A stretch of 38,321 nt of DNA from Candidatus Caccenecus avistercoris. Its GTDB lineage: Bacteria > Bacillota_I > Bacilli_A > RF39 > UBA660. The notes below the pieces were generated by a model. That model saw only the letters and a program-made list of their open reading frames with translations. It made no database searches and had not been told where the DNA came from. The position numbers and the translations under genes are program-made. Shown piece after piece: positions 9,407-19,641 of the stretch (within the stretch, counting starts at the first letter, position 1; the number at the start of each line of letters is the position of its first letter). The stretch covers positions 1 to 38,321 of the forward strand of contig DVJF01000026.1 in the NCBI GenBank assembly GCA_018716965.1, in the 5' to 3' direction.

Positions 9407-9452
9407 ATTGTATTTGAAAGAGTATTTACTCTTTTTTCTTTTGGCCTAAAAG

Positions 9453-9579
9453 AAAAAACATATACTCTCATGAATATATGTATTATTAAATGTTCCCACC
9501 CACCCAAGCATGCTAGTAAAAGTCAAATGAATATAAGCATTTAAACTGTTTGGTATGGAAGAGCATGCTTATCCACTAC
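9453..9579 (-). ncRNA. Structured RNA divergent from tandem-XRE gene, copy 1
   Basis: Minus-strand extended -10 TGGTATAAT (ATTATA at 9586-9591), predicted +1 G9579, stem AAGCATGC/GCATGCTT, GGGTGGGTGGGAA, terminator 9453-9481. Confidence 0.7.
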
Positions 9580-9668
9580 AACTATATTATACCATATAAA
9601 TCGTATTACTGCATAAAAAACTAATATTTATTTTTGAAATGAGAAAATTAATATTGGTGGTAAGTATG

Positions 9669-10115
9669 TATTATGAAAAACTTTTTGACATCCGTATAGA
9701 TGCCGATTTAACTCAAGAGGGGATTGCTAAAATTTTAGGAGTCACTCAAGAGAACTACTCTAGGTGGGAAACAGGTAAAGAATTTATCCCTTTAAGTAAA
9801 TTAAATGTTTTATGTAATTATTTTCATGTTAGTATGGATTATGCTTTAGGACTAGATGAAAACAAAACTTATAAGGAAGTATCACTAGACAAAAATATTA
9901 TTGGCACTCGTCTAAGAGAATTTCGCCACAATATAGGAATTACTCAAAAGGAATTAGCCAAAATATTAAATACCACCCAATCGACTATTTCTGCCTATGA
10001 AAGAGGACACACTTTAATATTAGCTAGTTTTGCTTATGAGCTTGCCAAAAAATATAATTTATCTTTAGACTGGTTAACAAACCGCCACAATACAATGTTT
10101 ATTTCTCAAAAATAA
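9669..10115 (+). CDS. Tandem XRE/HTH_3 transcriptional regulator, copy 1
   Basis: Two HTH_3 repeats: 'LTQEGIAKILGVTQENYSRWETGKEFIP' and 'ITQKELAKILNTTQSTISAYERGHT'; likely ATG at 9669. Confidence 0.8.
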   Translation, partial: YYEKLFDIRIDADLTQEGIAKILGVTQENYSRWETGKEFIPLSKLNVLCNYFHVSMDYALGLDENKTYKEVSLDKNIIGTRLREFRHNIGITQKELAKILNTTQSTISAYERGHTLILASFAYELAKKYNLSLDWLTNRHNTMFISQK

Positions 10116-10210
10116 TTGCTAGATTTTATCTAGTTTTTTTGTTACAAAAAACTTCTAAAAGTTGACACATAGTTTACTTTATGATACATTTATTCATGAA
10201 ATTTACAAAT

Positions 10211-10336
10211 AAAAAAGAAGCCAACTACTTAGTTAATGCTTCTTAAAAATTCCCACCCACCCAAGTGTGCCGGTAAAAGTTTAGGCATATTGCACTTAAA
10301 ACAGTTTGGTATGGAAAGAGCACACTTATCCACTAC
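10211..10336 (-). ncRNA. Structured RNA divergent from tandem-XRE gene, copy 2
   Basis: Minus-strand TGTTATAAT (ATTATA at 10343-10348), predicted +1 G10336, stem AAGTGTGC/GCACACTT, GGGTGGGTGGGAA, terminator AAGAAGC...GCTTCTTTTTT. Confidence 0.7.
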
Positions 10337-10422
10337 ATAATTATTATAACACAAATATCGCATTATGGGGAAAAAAGATAATAATTTTAAAATGCATGGG
10401 AAAATTAAGCATAGGTGGTACT

Positions 10423-10878
10423 ATGCTATATTATGAGTGTTTGCTAGATTTAAGAAAAGATAATAATTATACAATCATGGAAATGTCAAAATTATTAAAT
10501 ACTAGTAAATCAAATTATCAAAGGTGGGAAACAGGAGAGAGGTTTATTCCTACAAGTAGTTTAAATGAAATATCTAGTTTATTTAAAGTAAGTGTTGATT
10601 ATTTATTAGGAATTACCAGAATTAATAATTCGGATATTTCTTATTTTGACAAGTTAAATAAAAAACTAATTGGCCATAATATTAAAAAATTTCGTCAAGA
10701 AAACAATTTATCTCAAAAAGAGTTAGCAAAATTTCTAAACACTTCCCAATCTACTATCTCAGCCTATGAAAATGGTCATACTCTAATTTTATCAATATTT
10801 ATTTATCAAATATGTAGCAAGTATAAAATATCAGCGGATTGGTTACTTGGAAAATCTACACATGAAAAGCTTAAATAG
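10423..10878 (+). CDS. Tandem XRE/HTH_3 transcriptional regulator, copy 2
   Basis: MLYYECLLDLRKDNNYTIMEMSKLLNTSKSNYQRWETG... and LSQKELAKFLNTSQSTISAYENGHT; paralogue of copy 1. Confidence 0.8.
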   Translation: MLYYECLLDLRKDNNYTIMEMSKLLNTSKSNYQRWETGERFIPTSSLNEISSLFKVSVDYLLGITRINNSDISYFDKLNKKLIGHNIKKFRQENNLSQKELAKFLNTSQSTISAYENGHTLILSIFIYQICSKYKISADWLLGKSTHEKLK

Positions 10879-10952
10879 CTTTTTTTCTTTGTTTTCCAAA
10901 TTATCAGGGTATAACTTCATTTTTTTCATTCATAATAAAAATGGAGGTTATC

Positions 10953-11390
10953 ATGAATAAAGAAGAATATCAAAAATTAGTAAAAAAATACGAACCCAAA
11001 GAAAATAAAATTGAAAATGTAGTATTTGCTTTTCTAATTGGTGGCTTAGTAGGTTTTATTGCAGAAGGTTTAATAGTCTTACTGATGAATTTCTTTAATT
11101 TATCAAGACTAATAGCAGGGGCGTGGACATGCTTAATTATTATTTTTGCTGCATCATTATTTACAGCTTTAGGCTTCTTTGATAATTGGATGAGTAAAGC
11201 AAAAGCAGGACTTTTAATACCAACCACAGGATTTGCTCATTCCGTATCAAGTAGTGCTCTAGACTATAAAAAAGAGGGGTTAATAACCGGCTTAGGCTCT
11301 AACTTTTTCAAACTTGCTGGTAGTGTAATTCTCTATGGAATTTTATCAGCCTTTATTTTAGTGATTGTGAGAGTGATTATTGGTGGCTAG
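10953..11390 (+). CDS. spoVAC: Stage V sporulation protein AC
   Basis: SpoVAC-like membrane protein sequence; operon order with spoVAD/AE; GGAGG SD before ATG 10953. Confidence 0.85.
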   Translation: MNKEEYQKLVKKYEPKENKIENVVFAFLIGGLVGFIAEGLIVLLMNFFNLSRLIAGAWTCLIIIFAASLFTALGFFDNWMSKAKAGLLIPTTGFAHSVSSSALDYKKEGLITGLGSNFFKLAGSVILYGILSAFILVIVRVIIGG

Positions 11391-12357
11391 TAAAAAATTT
11401 AACAATGTTTATATTAAAGATAACTTTGAAGTAGTAGGCCCCCTAGAACGTGATGGCTTATTAAAAAGTTATGATTTAGTAATGGAAGACTATTATTATG
11501 GTGAACCAACCTTTGAACAAGCCGAAATAAAAATGCAAAAGATCGTTTTAGAGAATCTCTTAAATAAAAACAAATTAAGTGAAAGTAAAGTTGACGCTTT
11601 AATTGGTGGTGATCTAATTAATCAAATATCCATATCTAGTTATAATGCTTCCAAATTTAGAATACCATATTTAGGTGTATATAGTGCCTGTGCTAGTTAT
11701 GCTGAAGAACTAATTGTTGGAGCTTCTCTAATAAGTGGTAATTTAGCTAAAAATATTGTAGCTATTACTAGTTCTCATAATTTAAATGCGGAAAGACAAT
11801 TTAGATATCCCGTTGAATATGGTGCTGTAAAAAAACATACGACAACCTTTACAACTACTGCTGCCGTCTCTACTTTAATTACTAGAGAACCAACAAATAT
11901 AAAAATTGAAAGTGCAACAATTGGTAAAGCTATTGATATGGGCATAACAGATACCAATAATATGGGTGCCGTAATGGCTCCAGCAGCCGCGGATACTCTA
12001 AATACCCATCTCTTAGAAATGCGAAGAAACATTAACTATTATGATTTAGTTTTAACAGGTGATTTAGGGTTAGTGGGAAGAGAAATATTTATTGAAATGT
12101 TAAATAAAGAATACAATATAAACTTAAAAAAATACATGGATGCTGGTTGTGAAATATATACCAACTCTCAAGAAACTTATGCTGGAGCAAGTGGCCCTGT
12201 AGCTCTTCCATTAGTTTTATTTGACAAAGTTTTAACTTCTAAAAGATACAAAAAAATATTAATTATTGCAACCGGTTCCTTGCAATCCGTTCAATTAGCT
12301 AATCAAAAGTTAGGCATTCCGGGCATTGCCCATGCTATTAGTTTGGAGGTAATATAA
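11383..12357 (+). CDS. spoVAD: Stage V sporulation protein AD
   Basis: 'YSACASYAEELIVGASLISG', 'NLNAERQFRYPVEYG' thiolase-fold SpoVAD signatures. Confidence 0.92.
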   Translation: MASKKFNNVYIKDNFEVVGPLERDGLLKSYDLVMEDYYYGEPTFEQAEIKMQKIVLENLLNKNKLSESKVDALIGGDLINQISISSYNASKFRIPYLGVYSACASYAEELIVGASLISGNLAKNIVAITSSHNLNAERQFRYPVEYGAVKKHTTTFTTTAAVSTLITREPTNIKIESATIGKAIDMGITDTNNMGAVMAPAAADTLNTHLLEMRRNINYYDLVLTGDLGLVGREIFIEMLNKEYNINLKKYMDAGCEIYTNSQETYAGASGPVALPLVLFDKVLTSKRYKKILIIATGSLQSVQLANQKLGIPGIAHAISLEVI

Positions 12358-12707
12358 TGACATTTATTTGGGCTTTTTTAATCGCTGGAACTTTCTGTGT
12401 CATTGGACAGATTATCCTAGATAACACCAAATTAACCCCAGGCCATGTAACTAGTTTATTTACCGTTTTAGGAAGTCTTCTTGCCTTCTTTGGAATATAT
12501 GATAAATTAATTGAGTTAGGTGGTGGAGGAGCAACTTCTATTATTTCCAATTTTGGATACATGCTTTATACCGGAGCCCTAGAAGGATTTAAAGAAATGG
12601 GTATTTTAGGAATTTTTTCGGGCATGTTAACCAAATCTAGTGTAGCAATAGTCGGTTCCATCGTCTTTGCTGCCATCGTAGCATTAATTTTTAAGCCAAA
12701 GGACTAA
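12357..12707 (+). CDS. spoVAE: Stage V sporulation protein AE
   Basis: 'GQIILDNTKLTPGHVTSLFTVLGSLLAFFGIYDKL', follows spoVAD. Confidence 0.9.
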   Translation: MTFIWAFLIAGTFCVIGQIILDNTKLTPGHVTSLFTVLGSLLAFFGIYDKLIELGGGGATSIISNFGYMLYTGALEGFKEMGILGIFSGMLTKSSVAIVGSIVFAAIVALIFKPKD

Positions 12708-12719
12708 TTAGTCCTTTTT
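12698..12719 (+). terminator. Terminator after spoVA operon
   Basis: AAAGGACTAATTAGTCCTTTTT. Confidence 0.75.
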
Positions 12720-12767
12720 ATTTAGCCTATTTTTTGGTATAATTTTAAATAGTAAGAAGGGATTGTC

Positions 12768-13724
12768 ATGGCAAAAAAGAAATATAAAAATGTAAAGGTT
12801 GAACAAGAAGAACTAAAACCCATTGCTATAGGTGCTTTTGAATCTAGGAAAAAAACATCTGTAGGTATTTTTATCATTTTAACCATCTTTGTTTTAGTAG
12901 TTATATTTTTACCACAAATAACGGAAAAAATAAATGAATATTTAGATCCAACACCACCGACTCCAACAACACCAAATACTCCAAATGAAAATCCAAACGA
13001 AGAGGATCCTGATGATGGAGAAGATAATGAAGATGAAACCTTTTATCAATATGATCCAACTCTTAGAATTGAAAGAGAAGATGTAATTATAAGTGATATT
13101 AGTATCGATGCTACTAATAATACCATTACTTACAGTGTAACCAACAATACTAATGCTTACCAAGACATGGAAACTCTAAATTATTATATAGAAATTTATA
13201 ATACGGAAAGAACTTTAATTGAAAGAGTAAAATTAGTACCAGAGGGACTCTTAGCAGGTGGTGCTTTTGAAAACTTTACTAGACCTATAACTAGTACTTC
13301 AGCCACAACCATTGGCTACATTGTTTTAGTAAAGAAAACACTAGATGATTACCCAGAAGTAGAACTCGCAACTGATGGCGATGGCAATTCAAGTTTAGTT
13401 TGTACAAACGCTCATGAAACAGTTACTTATGAATTTAACAATAATGCTTTAAAATCGGTAACCAGTATTGTAGAATATGTAAATACCGATGCTAATTATA
13501 CCGATATTTATAGTACCTATCAAACTCTAGCAGATTCTTATAATCGGACAAACGGTATTACTTCTAATTTCTTTATTAATACAGGTGGTTTTAATATCAC
13601 AACTTTAATTGATTTAGAGAGTGCTAGCCGTACCTACATCTTTAATGCTGATACTTTCACATTAGATACCGAGGCTAAAGAAGTAAGTTTTGAAATGGAA
13701 GCTCAAGGTTTTGATTGTAACTAA
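12768..13724 (+). CDS. Membrane-anchored hypothetical protein with Pro/Thr and acidic linker
   Basis: One TM, PTPPTPTTPNTPNENPNEEDPDDGEDNEDE linker, extracytoplasmic domain. Confidence 0.6.
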   Translation: MAKKKYKNVKVEQEELKPIAIGAFESRKKTSVGIFIILTIFVLVVIFLPQITEKINEYLDPTPPTPTTPNTPNENPNEEDPDDGEDNEDETFYQYDPTLRIEREDVIISDISIDATNNTITYSVTNNTNAYQDMETLNYYIEIYNTERTLIERVKLVPEGLLAGGAFENFTRPITSTSATTIGYIVLVKKTLDDYPEVELATDGDGNSSLVCTNAHETVTYEFNNNALKSVTSIVEYVNTDANYTDIYSTYQTLADSYNRTNGITSNFFINTGGFNITTLIDLESASRTYIFNADTFTLDTEAKEVSFEMEAQGFDCN

Positions 13725-13746
13725 AAACTAGTAAGGAAGTGATCAA

Positions 13747-14481
13747 ATGGAATATCAATTTAGTATTAACGATTTTGAAGGTCCTCTAGACCTTCTTTTA
13801 CATCTTGTTAAAACTTCCAAAATGAATATATATGATATTGATATTAAATTAATTATTGATGAATACTTAAAGTTTATTGAAAGCGAAAAAAATAAAAATA
13901 TTGATATTGCTAGTTCTTATCTAGTGATGGCATCAGAACTAATTCACTTAAAAAGTAAAATGTTAGTAAATGATCAAGAAATAGAAGAAACAAATGAAGA
14001 AGAATTTTCGATTACTTCTGAAGAAGATTTAAAAAGAAAAATATTAGAATATGAAAAATATAAAAAGATTAGCGAGAATCTAATCGAATTAGAAAATAAA
14101 AGAAATAATTTTTATACCAAAAGCCCGATGAATTTAGAAGAATTTATTGATAAAGGAAATATGAATTTTGGTGATGTTAGTCTAAATGATTTAGTAGAAG
14201 CTTTAAAAAGATTTAAAGAACGTGAAAAACTTAATAAACCTTTAAATACCAAAGTAACAAGAAAAGAATATAGTATAGAACGTCGAATTAATGATATCAG
14301 AAAAATATTACAAGTAAGAGACAAAGTAGAATTTTTAGAGTTATTTAATGAACCAACTAAGGATTTCATTATTGTAACATTCTTATCCGTTTTAACAATG
14401 AGCAAAAATGATGAAATAACATTAACACAAGAAAATAATTTTGCCCCAATTTTAATAGAAAGGAGAACCATTCATGAATAA
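13747..14481 (+). CDS. scpA: Segregation and condensation protein A
   Basis: 'FEGPLDLLLHLVKTSKMNIYDI'; overlaps scpB. Confidence 0.93.
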   Translation: MEYQFSINDFEGPLDLLLHLVKTSKMNIYDIDIKLIIDEYLKFIESEKNKNIDIASSYLVMASELIHLKSKMLVNDQEIEETNEEEFSITSEEDLKRKILEYEKYKKISENLIELENKRNNFYTKSPMNLEEFIDKGNMNFGDVSLNDLVEALKRFKEREKLNKPLNTKVTRKEYSIERRINDIRKILQVRDKVEFLELFNEPTKDFIIVTFLSVLTMSKNDEITLTQENNFAPILIERRTIHE

Positions 14482-15049
14482 ACTAGGAATACTAGAAGGA
14501 ATTTTATTTGTTGTAGGCGATGAAGGTATTAATCTAAAAAATTTATGTGAAGTTATGAATATTGATATCGAAGAAGCCAAAGAATTACTACTAAAGTTAA
14601 AAGAATCCTATGAAAGTGATGAAAGAGGAATAAGAATTAGTTATCTTGGCGATGCTTTTAAATTAACAACCAAAGAAATTCATAAAGAATATTATCAAAA
14701 ATTAGTCGAAAATCCTGAAACCAACACTCTTAGTCCTTCCACACTAGAAGTCTTAGCTATCATTGCTTACAACCAACCGATAACTAGAGTAGAAATAGAT
14801 ACTATGCGTGGTGTAAGTAGCAATCATATCATCCGTAAATTAGTAGCTAAAGGTCTCATAAAAGAAGCAGGTAAATCCAAAATGCCCGGAAGACCCAATT
14901 TGTATCGTACAACTAGTGAGTTTCTAGATTGTTTTGGCCTGTCTAGTCTAAGTGAATTACCAGAAATTAATGATGAAATAACGGAAGAAGACGAAACAGA
15001 ATTATTTACATCAATTTATAAGGAGACCACGAATGAATTTGAAAACTAG
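14474..15049 (+). CDS. scpB: Segregation and condensation protein B
   Basis: 'LSPSTLEVLAIIAYNQPITRVEIDTMRGV', 'PGRPNLYRTT'. Confidence 0.93.
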   Translation: MNKLGILEGILFVVGDEGINLKNLCEVMNIDIEEAKELLLKLKESYESDERGIRISYLGDAFKLTTKEIHKEYYQKLVENPETNTLSPSTLEVLAIIAYNQPITRVEIDTMRGVSSNHIIRKLVAKGLIKEAGKSKMPGRPNLYRTTSEFLDCFGLSSLSELPEINDEITEEDETELFTSIYKETTNEFEN

Positions 15050-15650
15050 TTATGAATTAAAAAAAGAATCTTTTGCTAATTATGAAGATTTAACACTAAC
15101 TTATATCTTTTTTGAAAAAGAAGACATTAATAATATCGAGATAAAATTCGAAACATTTAGAGAAGTAGAATTTAGAAAATGCAGACTAAATAATGTTACA
15201 TTTAGTGATACTTTTTTAGGAAAAGTAAAATTTCAAAATTGTGAATTAAATAATGTAACATTTACAGGTACTTCTCTAAGTAAAGTAGTGTTTGATAATT
15301 GTAAACTAATAAGTGCTTCTTTTTTTGAAGCAAACTTAAACGATGTAAATTTTATAGAAAGTTTAATAGAGTATTCAAAAATTGAAAATTCTAAGATGGA
15401 AAATTCGTTTTTTGATGATGTTAAACTAATGGAGAACATCCATCGTCACAACAAATATGAAAATACCAAGTTTTATAAATGCAACTTAAATAGAGAAAAT
15501 TTTATTGACACAACTTTTAAAAAATGTGATTTAAAAACAAGTCATTTTGAAGATACCAAAATTAATATAGATGATTTAATTACATCCAAGCTATCGATAT
15601 TAAATTTATTAGAAATTGTAAGTTCCAAAGGAATAATCATTGAAGAATAA
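15033..15650 (+). CDS. Pentapeptide-repeat-like protein
   Basis: Repeated 'CxLNNVTFSDTFLGKVKFQNCELNNVTF' pattern. Confidence 0.65.
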   Translation: MNLKTSYELKKESFANYEDLTLTYIFFEKEDINNIEIKFETFREVEFRKCRLNNVTFSDTFLGKVKFQNCELNNVTFTGTSLSKVVFDNCKLISASFFEANLNDVNFIESLIEYSKIENSKMENSFFDDVKLMENIHRHNKYENTKFYKCNLNRENFIDTTFKKCDLKTSHFEDTKINIDDLITSKLSILNLLEIVSSKGIIIEE

Positions 15651-15706
15651 AAAAAGTATGTTATAATTTATAATAGGAGGTATAGAAACAAATCCACAGT
15701 GCAAAA

Positions 15707-15734
15707 TTTATTATACATCTAGATGTATAATAAA
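15707..15734. promoter_or_regulatory. 28-bp perfect palindrome, candidate operator
   Basis: TTTATTATACATCTAGATGTATAATAAA upstream of the ABC transporter operon. Confidence 0.65.
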
Positions 15735-15812
15735 AAAATATTAAATAGAAAGGATTAATCAATATATAGAATTAATTAATAATTTCTATAATATTGATTA
15801 TACAAGGATGCT

Positions 15813-16514
15813 ATGAGTTATATTGAACTAAAAAATGTAAAAAAAGAATATATTATGGGTAGTGTTAAAATTAAAGCTGCTCATGACGTATCATTTACTG
15901 TAGAAAAAGGAGAATTAGTTGTTATATTAGGACCCAGTGGTGCTGGAAAAACAACTATTCTAAATTTACTAGGAGGAATGGATTCTGCCACCTCTGGCAA
16001 AATTGTTGTTGATGGAGAAGATATTACTTCCTACAAAAGAAAAGAACTAATTGGTTATCGAAGAAATAGCATTGGTTTTGTTTTTCAGTTTTATAATTTA
16101 GTTCAAAATTTAACAGCTTTAGAAAATGTTGAATTAGCCGTGCAAATTTGTAAAAATCCTCTAGATCCTGCCACAGTTTTAGAACAAGTTGGCCTAAAAG
16201 ATAGAATAAATAACTTCCCAGCTCAGTTATCTGGAGGAGAGCAACAACGTGTAGCCATTGCTAGAGCCATCGCTAAAAATCCTAAATTACTTTTATGTGA
16301 TGAACCAACAGGAGCTCTAGATTCTAAAACCGGTATTAAAATATTAGATTTACTGGAAAAATCGTGCCGTGAGCTAGGTATGACAACCATAATTATAACT
16401 CATAATGCTATGATATCCGAAATAGCGGATAAAGTAATACGTCTTAAAAATGGAACAATCGAAGAAATAAAAATTAATAAAAAACCTAAAAATGTAAAGG
16501 AGCTTGACTGGTAA
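15813..16514 (+). CDS. ABC transporter ATP-binding protein (MacB/LolD type)
   Basis: Walker [10 protein letters not shown], signature [14 protein letters not shown], Walker [13 protein letters not shown]. Confidence 0.93.
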   Translation: MSYIELKNVKKEYIMGSVKIKAAHDVSFTVEKGELVVILGPSGAGKTTILNLLGGMDSATSGKIVVDGEDITSYKRKELIGYRRNSIGFVFQFYNLVQNLTALENVELAVQICKNPLDPATVLEQVGLKDRINNFPAQLSGGEQQRVAIARAIAKNPKLLLCDEPTGALDSKTGIKILDLLEKSCRELGMTTIIITHNAMISEIADKVIRLKNGTIEEIKINKKPKNVKELDW

Positions 16515-19500
16515 TGCGCCTTTTATATAAGCTATCTTTTACCAAGATGCGCAAAAACATTGGTCGCTTTTTATCGGTTTTATTTATTGTTGCTTTAGGT
16601 GTCGGTTTTTTTGCAGGGCTCCGTGAAACAACTCCGGACATAGAGTCTACTTTAGATAGTTACTATGATGAACATAATTTAATGGATTTTAAAATTGTCA
16701 GTACAGGTGGTTTAACCGAAGATGATGTAAATAGTCTAAAAGAATTAGAGTACATTGAAAAAGTAATTCCGAGCTTTTCCGTAGATACTTTAATTGATGG
16801 GGAAGAAGTTAGAGTTCATGCGATTGAAGAAGACATAAATAATGTTGCCCTAAAAGAAGGAAGAATGCCCGAAGAAGAAAGTGAATGTATCGCTGATGCT
16901 ACCCACTATCAAATAGGAGATAAATTAACAATTACCAAGTTAAGTGGGGATGGTATTCTAAAGACTCTAGAGTATGATGTAGTAGGTCTAGCCGACTCTC
17001 CACTATATTTAAGTAGACAAATGGGTATTGCGAGTATCGGAACAGGAGAGTTAACATCTTTTATTTATGTTCCAAGAGAAAACTTTACTTCAGAGTATTA
17101 TACTGAAATATATTTAACAGCTAAAAACTCTAAAGAAACTACAGCTTACCAAGATGAATATGAAGAAATAACAAGTCTTTTGCTTGCCGAATTAGAAGAA
17201 TTAAAACCAATTCGTGAAACCAAAAGATACGAAGAAATATTAGAAGAAGCAACAATAGAAATCAGAAAAATTGAATTAGAAGCTAATGAAAATATAACGA
17301 ATGCCAAGCAGGAATTAGATGAAGCTTTAACAGAAATTAATAATGGTTATAATGAGATTAACTCGGCAAAAGAAAGAATAGCCGCTAGTGAGGCAACTCT
17401 AAATGCCGAAGAACAAAATGGCAGGACAGAAATTAACAATGCTCGTGTTACTTGGCAAGAAAATTACAATATATGGGCTAATGCTCTAGCAAGTGCTGGC
17501 CTAACAGAAAGTACACTAAGTTCTACAATGGATACTCTAAATAATGAGATTACCAATTTAGAACAAATATTAAGTAACCTTCCAGAAACTGATCCAAGCT
17601 ATGCCACCTATAAAGCTACTTTAGATACTCTAAACACCCAAAAAAGCAATTTACAAACGCTAATTACGACAAAAGAAACACTAGATGCTAGCAAAAACAC
17701 AATTGATGCTAATGAACAGGAATTAAATGCAAGAATATCTAGTGCAAGAAACGAATTAACAAGTGCCAAAAATGAAATTACTACCAATGAAGAAGAACTA
17801 AATAGTGCTTATGCTGAATATTTATCTGGCCTAGATACTTTAAATGAACAAAGAGCGGAAGTACAGCGACAAATTAGTGATGCTAAAAGTGCTTTAGACG
17901 AAATTGAAAAACCAGTTTGGTATTTATTAGATAGAACTGATAATAATGGCTATTCTAGTGTTTGGGATGATGCGGCTAAAGTAGATGCTATTGCCGGTAT
18001 ATTTCCAATTTTCTTTATCATTGTCGTAGCCTTAATGTGTTTTAACACAATGAATCGTATGATTGAAGAAGAACGAGGAGAAATTGGCATTTTAACATCA
18101 TTAGGATATAGTAATTTTAAAATAATTAATGGTTATTTATTCTATATTTTCTTTGCTACTGTAATAGGAGTTACCGTAGGATTATTAGTTGGATATACTT
18201 TAATACCAAATGTTATTTATAGTATTTACAATGCTAATTACATTTTACCTAAATTAAGTATTAATATTAAATTATTACCATTCTTCATAATGATTTTAAT
18301 TACTTTAGGTCTAATGAGTTTTATAGCTATTTATTCATGTTTAAAAGAATTAAAGAATGCTCCAGCCGATATTTTAAGACCAGCAGCTCCAAAAGCCGGT
18401 AAAAAAGTATTTTTGGAACACCTTAAATTTATTTGGAAAAAGCTATCCTTCACCGGAAAAGTAACAGCCAGAAACATGTTTCGTTACAAAAAAAGAATTA
18501 CAATGACTATACTAGGAGTAGTAGGGTCAACTGCTTTATTATTAACAGGATTCGGCTTACGTGATAGTATTAGTTCTCTAGCTGATCTCCAATACGGAAA
18601 AATTAATCATTATGATGCCTTATTTGTTTTCCAAAATAATTTTACAAGTATTGATGAAGAGGTAACAAATCGTCTAGCAAGTGATAATATTGAGGGTTAC
18701 ATGCCAATCTATCAAGCATCTTATACTTTTGAAGCGAAAGATTTAACCCATGATACTTATTTAATTGTTATATCAGATCCCGATAATTTAGATGATTTTA
18801 TCACATTAAATAGCAAAGTAAATGATGAATTTGCTTTTCCAGAAGATGGTGTTGCCATAAGTGAAAAAATGGCTACTCTCTTAAATGTAGATATTGGTGA
18901 TTTTATAAAGCTACGTAACAGCAATAATGAATTAGTTGTTTTACCAGTATCAGAAATCGTAGAAAACTATACTTTACACTATGTGTATATGAATGAAGAA
19001 ACCTACGTTAAATATTTCGAAACAGATTTAGAATACAATATGATTATGGCCAATTTAGATGAATCTATCAATCATGATACTTTAGCAAAAGAATGGATGG
19101 ATGCTGGACTAATTAGTACCATTAATTTTACGGAAGATAATATTTTAGTATTTGATAATATGGTAGGAGGCTTAAACTTAATAGTTTTACTTATTATTGG
19201 TGCCTCATGTGCTTTAGCTTTCATAGTTCTTTATAATTTAACAACAATTAATATTGCTGAGCGCATAAGAGAAATATCAACTCTAAAAGTATTAGGTTTT
19301 TACGATAAAGAAGTATCTAGTTATGTTTACAGAGAAACTTTATTCTTAACTATAATTGGTATTTTACTTGGTTTAGTAGCGGGTATATTCTTACATATGT
19401 ATGTCATAAATGTCGCCGAAACAGATAACATTTTATTCTTACACGATATTTTATGGCCAAGCTATATATACTCATTCTTAATTATTATTTTCTTTACTAT

Positions 19501-19573
19501 CATTGTTCAAATAATAACTAATCAAAGATTAAAGAAAATAGACATGGTAGAATCATTAAAATCAGTAGAATAA
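16514..19573 (+). CDS. FtsX-family ABC permease with long coiled-coil extracytoplasmic insert
   Basis: 1019 aa, two FtsX modules, coiled coil between; overlaps ATPase stop. Confidence 0.88.
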   Translation: MRLLYKLSFTKMRKNIGRFLSVLFIVALGVGFFAGLRETTPDIESTLDSYYDEHNLMDFKIVSTGGLTEDDVNSLKELEYIEKVIPSFSVDTLIDGEEVRVHAIEEDINNVALKEGRMPEEESECIADATHYQIGDKLTITKLSGDGILKTLEYDVVGLADSPLYLSRQMGIASIGTGELTSFIYVPRENFTSEYYTEIYLTAKNSKETTAYQDEYEEITSLLLAELEELKPIRETKRYEEILEEATIEIRKIELEANENITNAKQELDEALTEINNGYNEINSAKERIAASEATLNAEEQNGRTEINNARVTWQENYNIWANALASAGLTESTLSSTMDTLNNEITNLEQILSNLPETDPSYATYKATLDTLNTQKSNLQTLITTKETLDASKNTIDANEQELNARISSARNELTSAKNEITTNEEELNSAYAEYLSGLDTLNEQRAEVQRQISDAKSALDEIEKPVWYLLDRTDNNGYSSVWDDAAKVDAIAGIFPIFFIIVVALMCFNTMNRMIEEERGEIGILTSLGYSNFKIINGYLFYIFFATVIGVTVGLLVGYTLIPNVIYSIYNANYILPKLSINIKLLPFFIMILITLGLMSFIAIYSCLKELKNAPADILRPAAPKAGKKVFLEHLKFIWKKLSFTGKVTARNMFRYKKRITMTILGVVGSTALLLTGFGLRDSISSLADLQYGKINHYDALFVFQNNFTSIDEEVTNRLASDNIEGYMPIYQASYTFEAKDLTHDTYLIVISDPDNLDDFITLNSKVNDEFAFPEDGVAISEKMATLLNVDIGDFIKLRNSNNELVVLPVSEIVENYTLHYVYMNEETYVKYFETDLEYNMIMANLDESINHDTLAKEWMDAGLISTINFTEDNILVFDNMVGGLNLIVLLIIGASCALAFIVLYNLTTINIAERIREISTLKVLGFYDKEVSSYVYRETLFLTIIGILLGLVAGIFLHMYVINVAETDNILFLHDILWPSYIYSFLIIIFFTIIVQIITNQRLKKIDMVESLKSVE

Positions 19574-19574
19574 C

Positions 19575-19617
19575 AAAGGGGCTATTGGGAAATTAATCAC
19601 TTCCAACAGCCCCTTTT
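19575..19617 (+). terminator. Intrinsic terminator after ABC operon
   Basis: AAAGGGGCTaTTGG...CCAAcAGCCCCTTTT. Confidence 0.8.
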
Positions 19618-19641
19618 AAATATGCTAATAAAATAAGTAGT

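Noticed and set aside
9204-9407. 67-aa minus ORF 'MEGPTRFELVLGELQ...'
   Set aside because: Artefact of translating the antisense of the tRNA-Cys 3' half.
9494-9508. GGGTGGGTGGG as a G-quadruplex
   Set aside because: Only three G-triplets; a canonical quadruplex needs four. Treated as part of the conserved RNA instead.
10970-15439. Minus ORFs at 10970, 11775, 12338, 12942, 14112, 15233
   Set aside because: All lie antisense within well-supported spoVA, scpA and neighbouring genes.
15676-15723. PadR-regulator start relic (GGAGG-t-ATA GAA ACA AAT CCA CAG)
   Set aside because: SD-to-ATA spacing only 1 nt and similarity limited to a few codons; not convincing.
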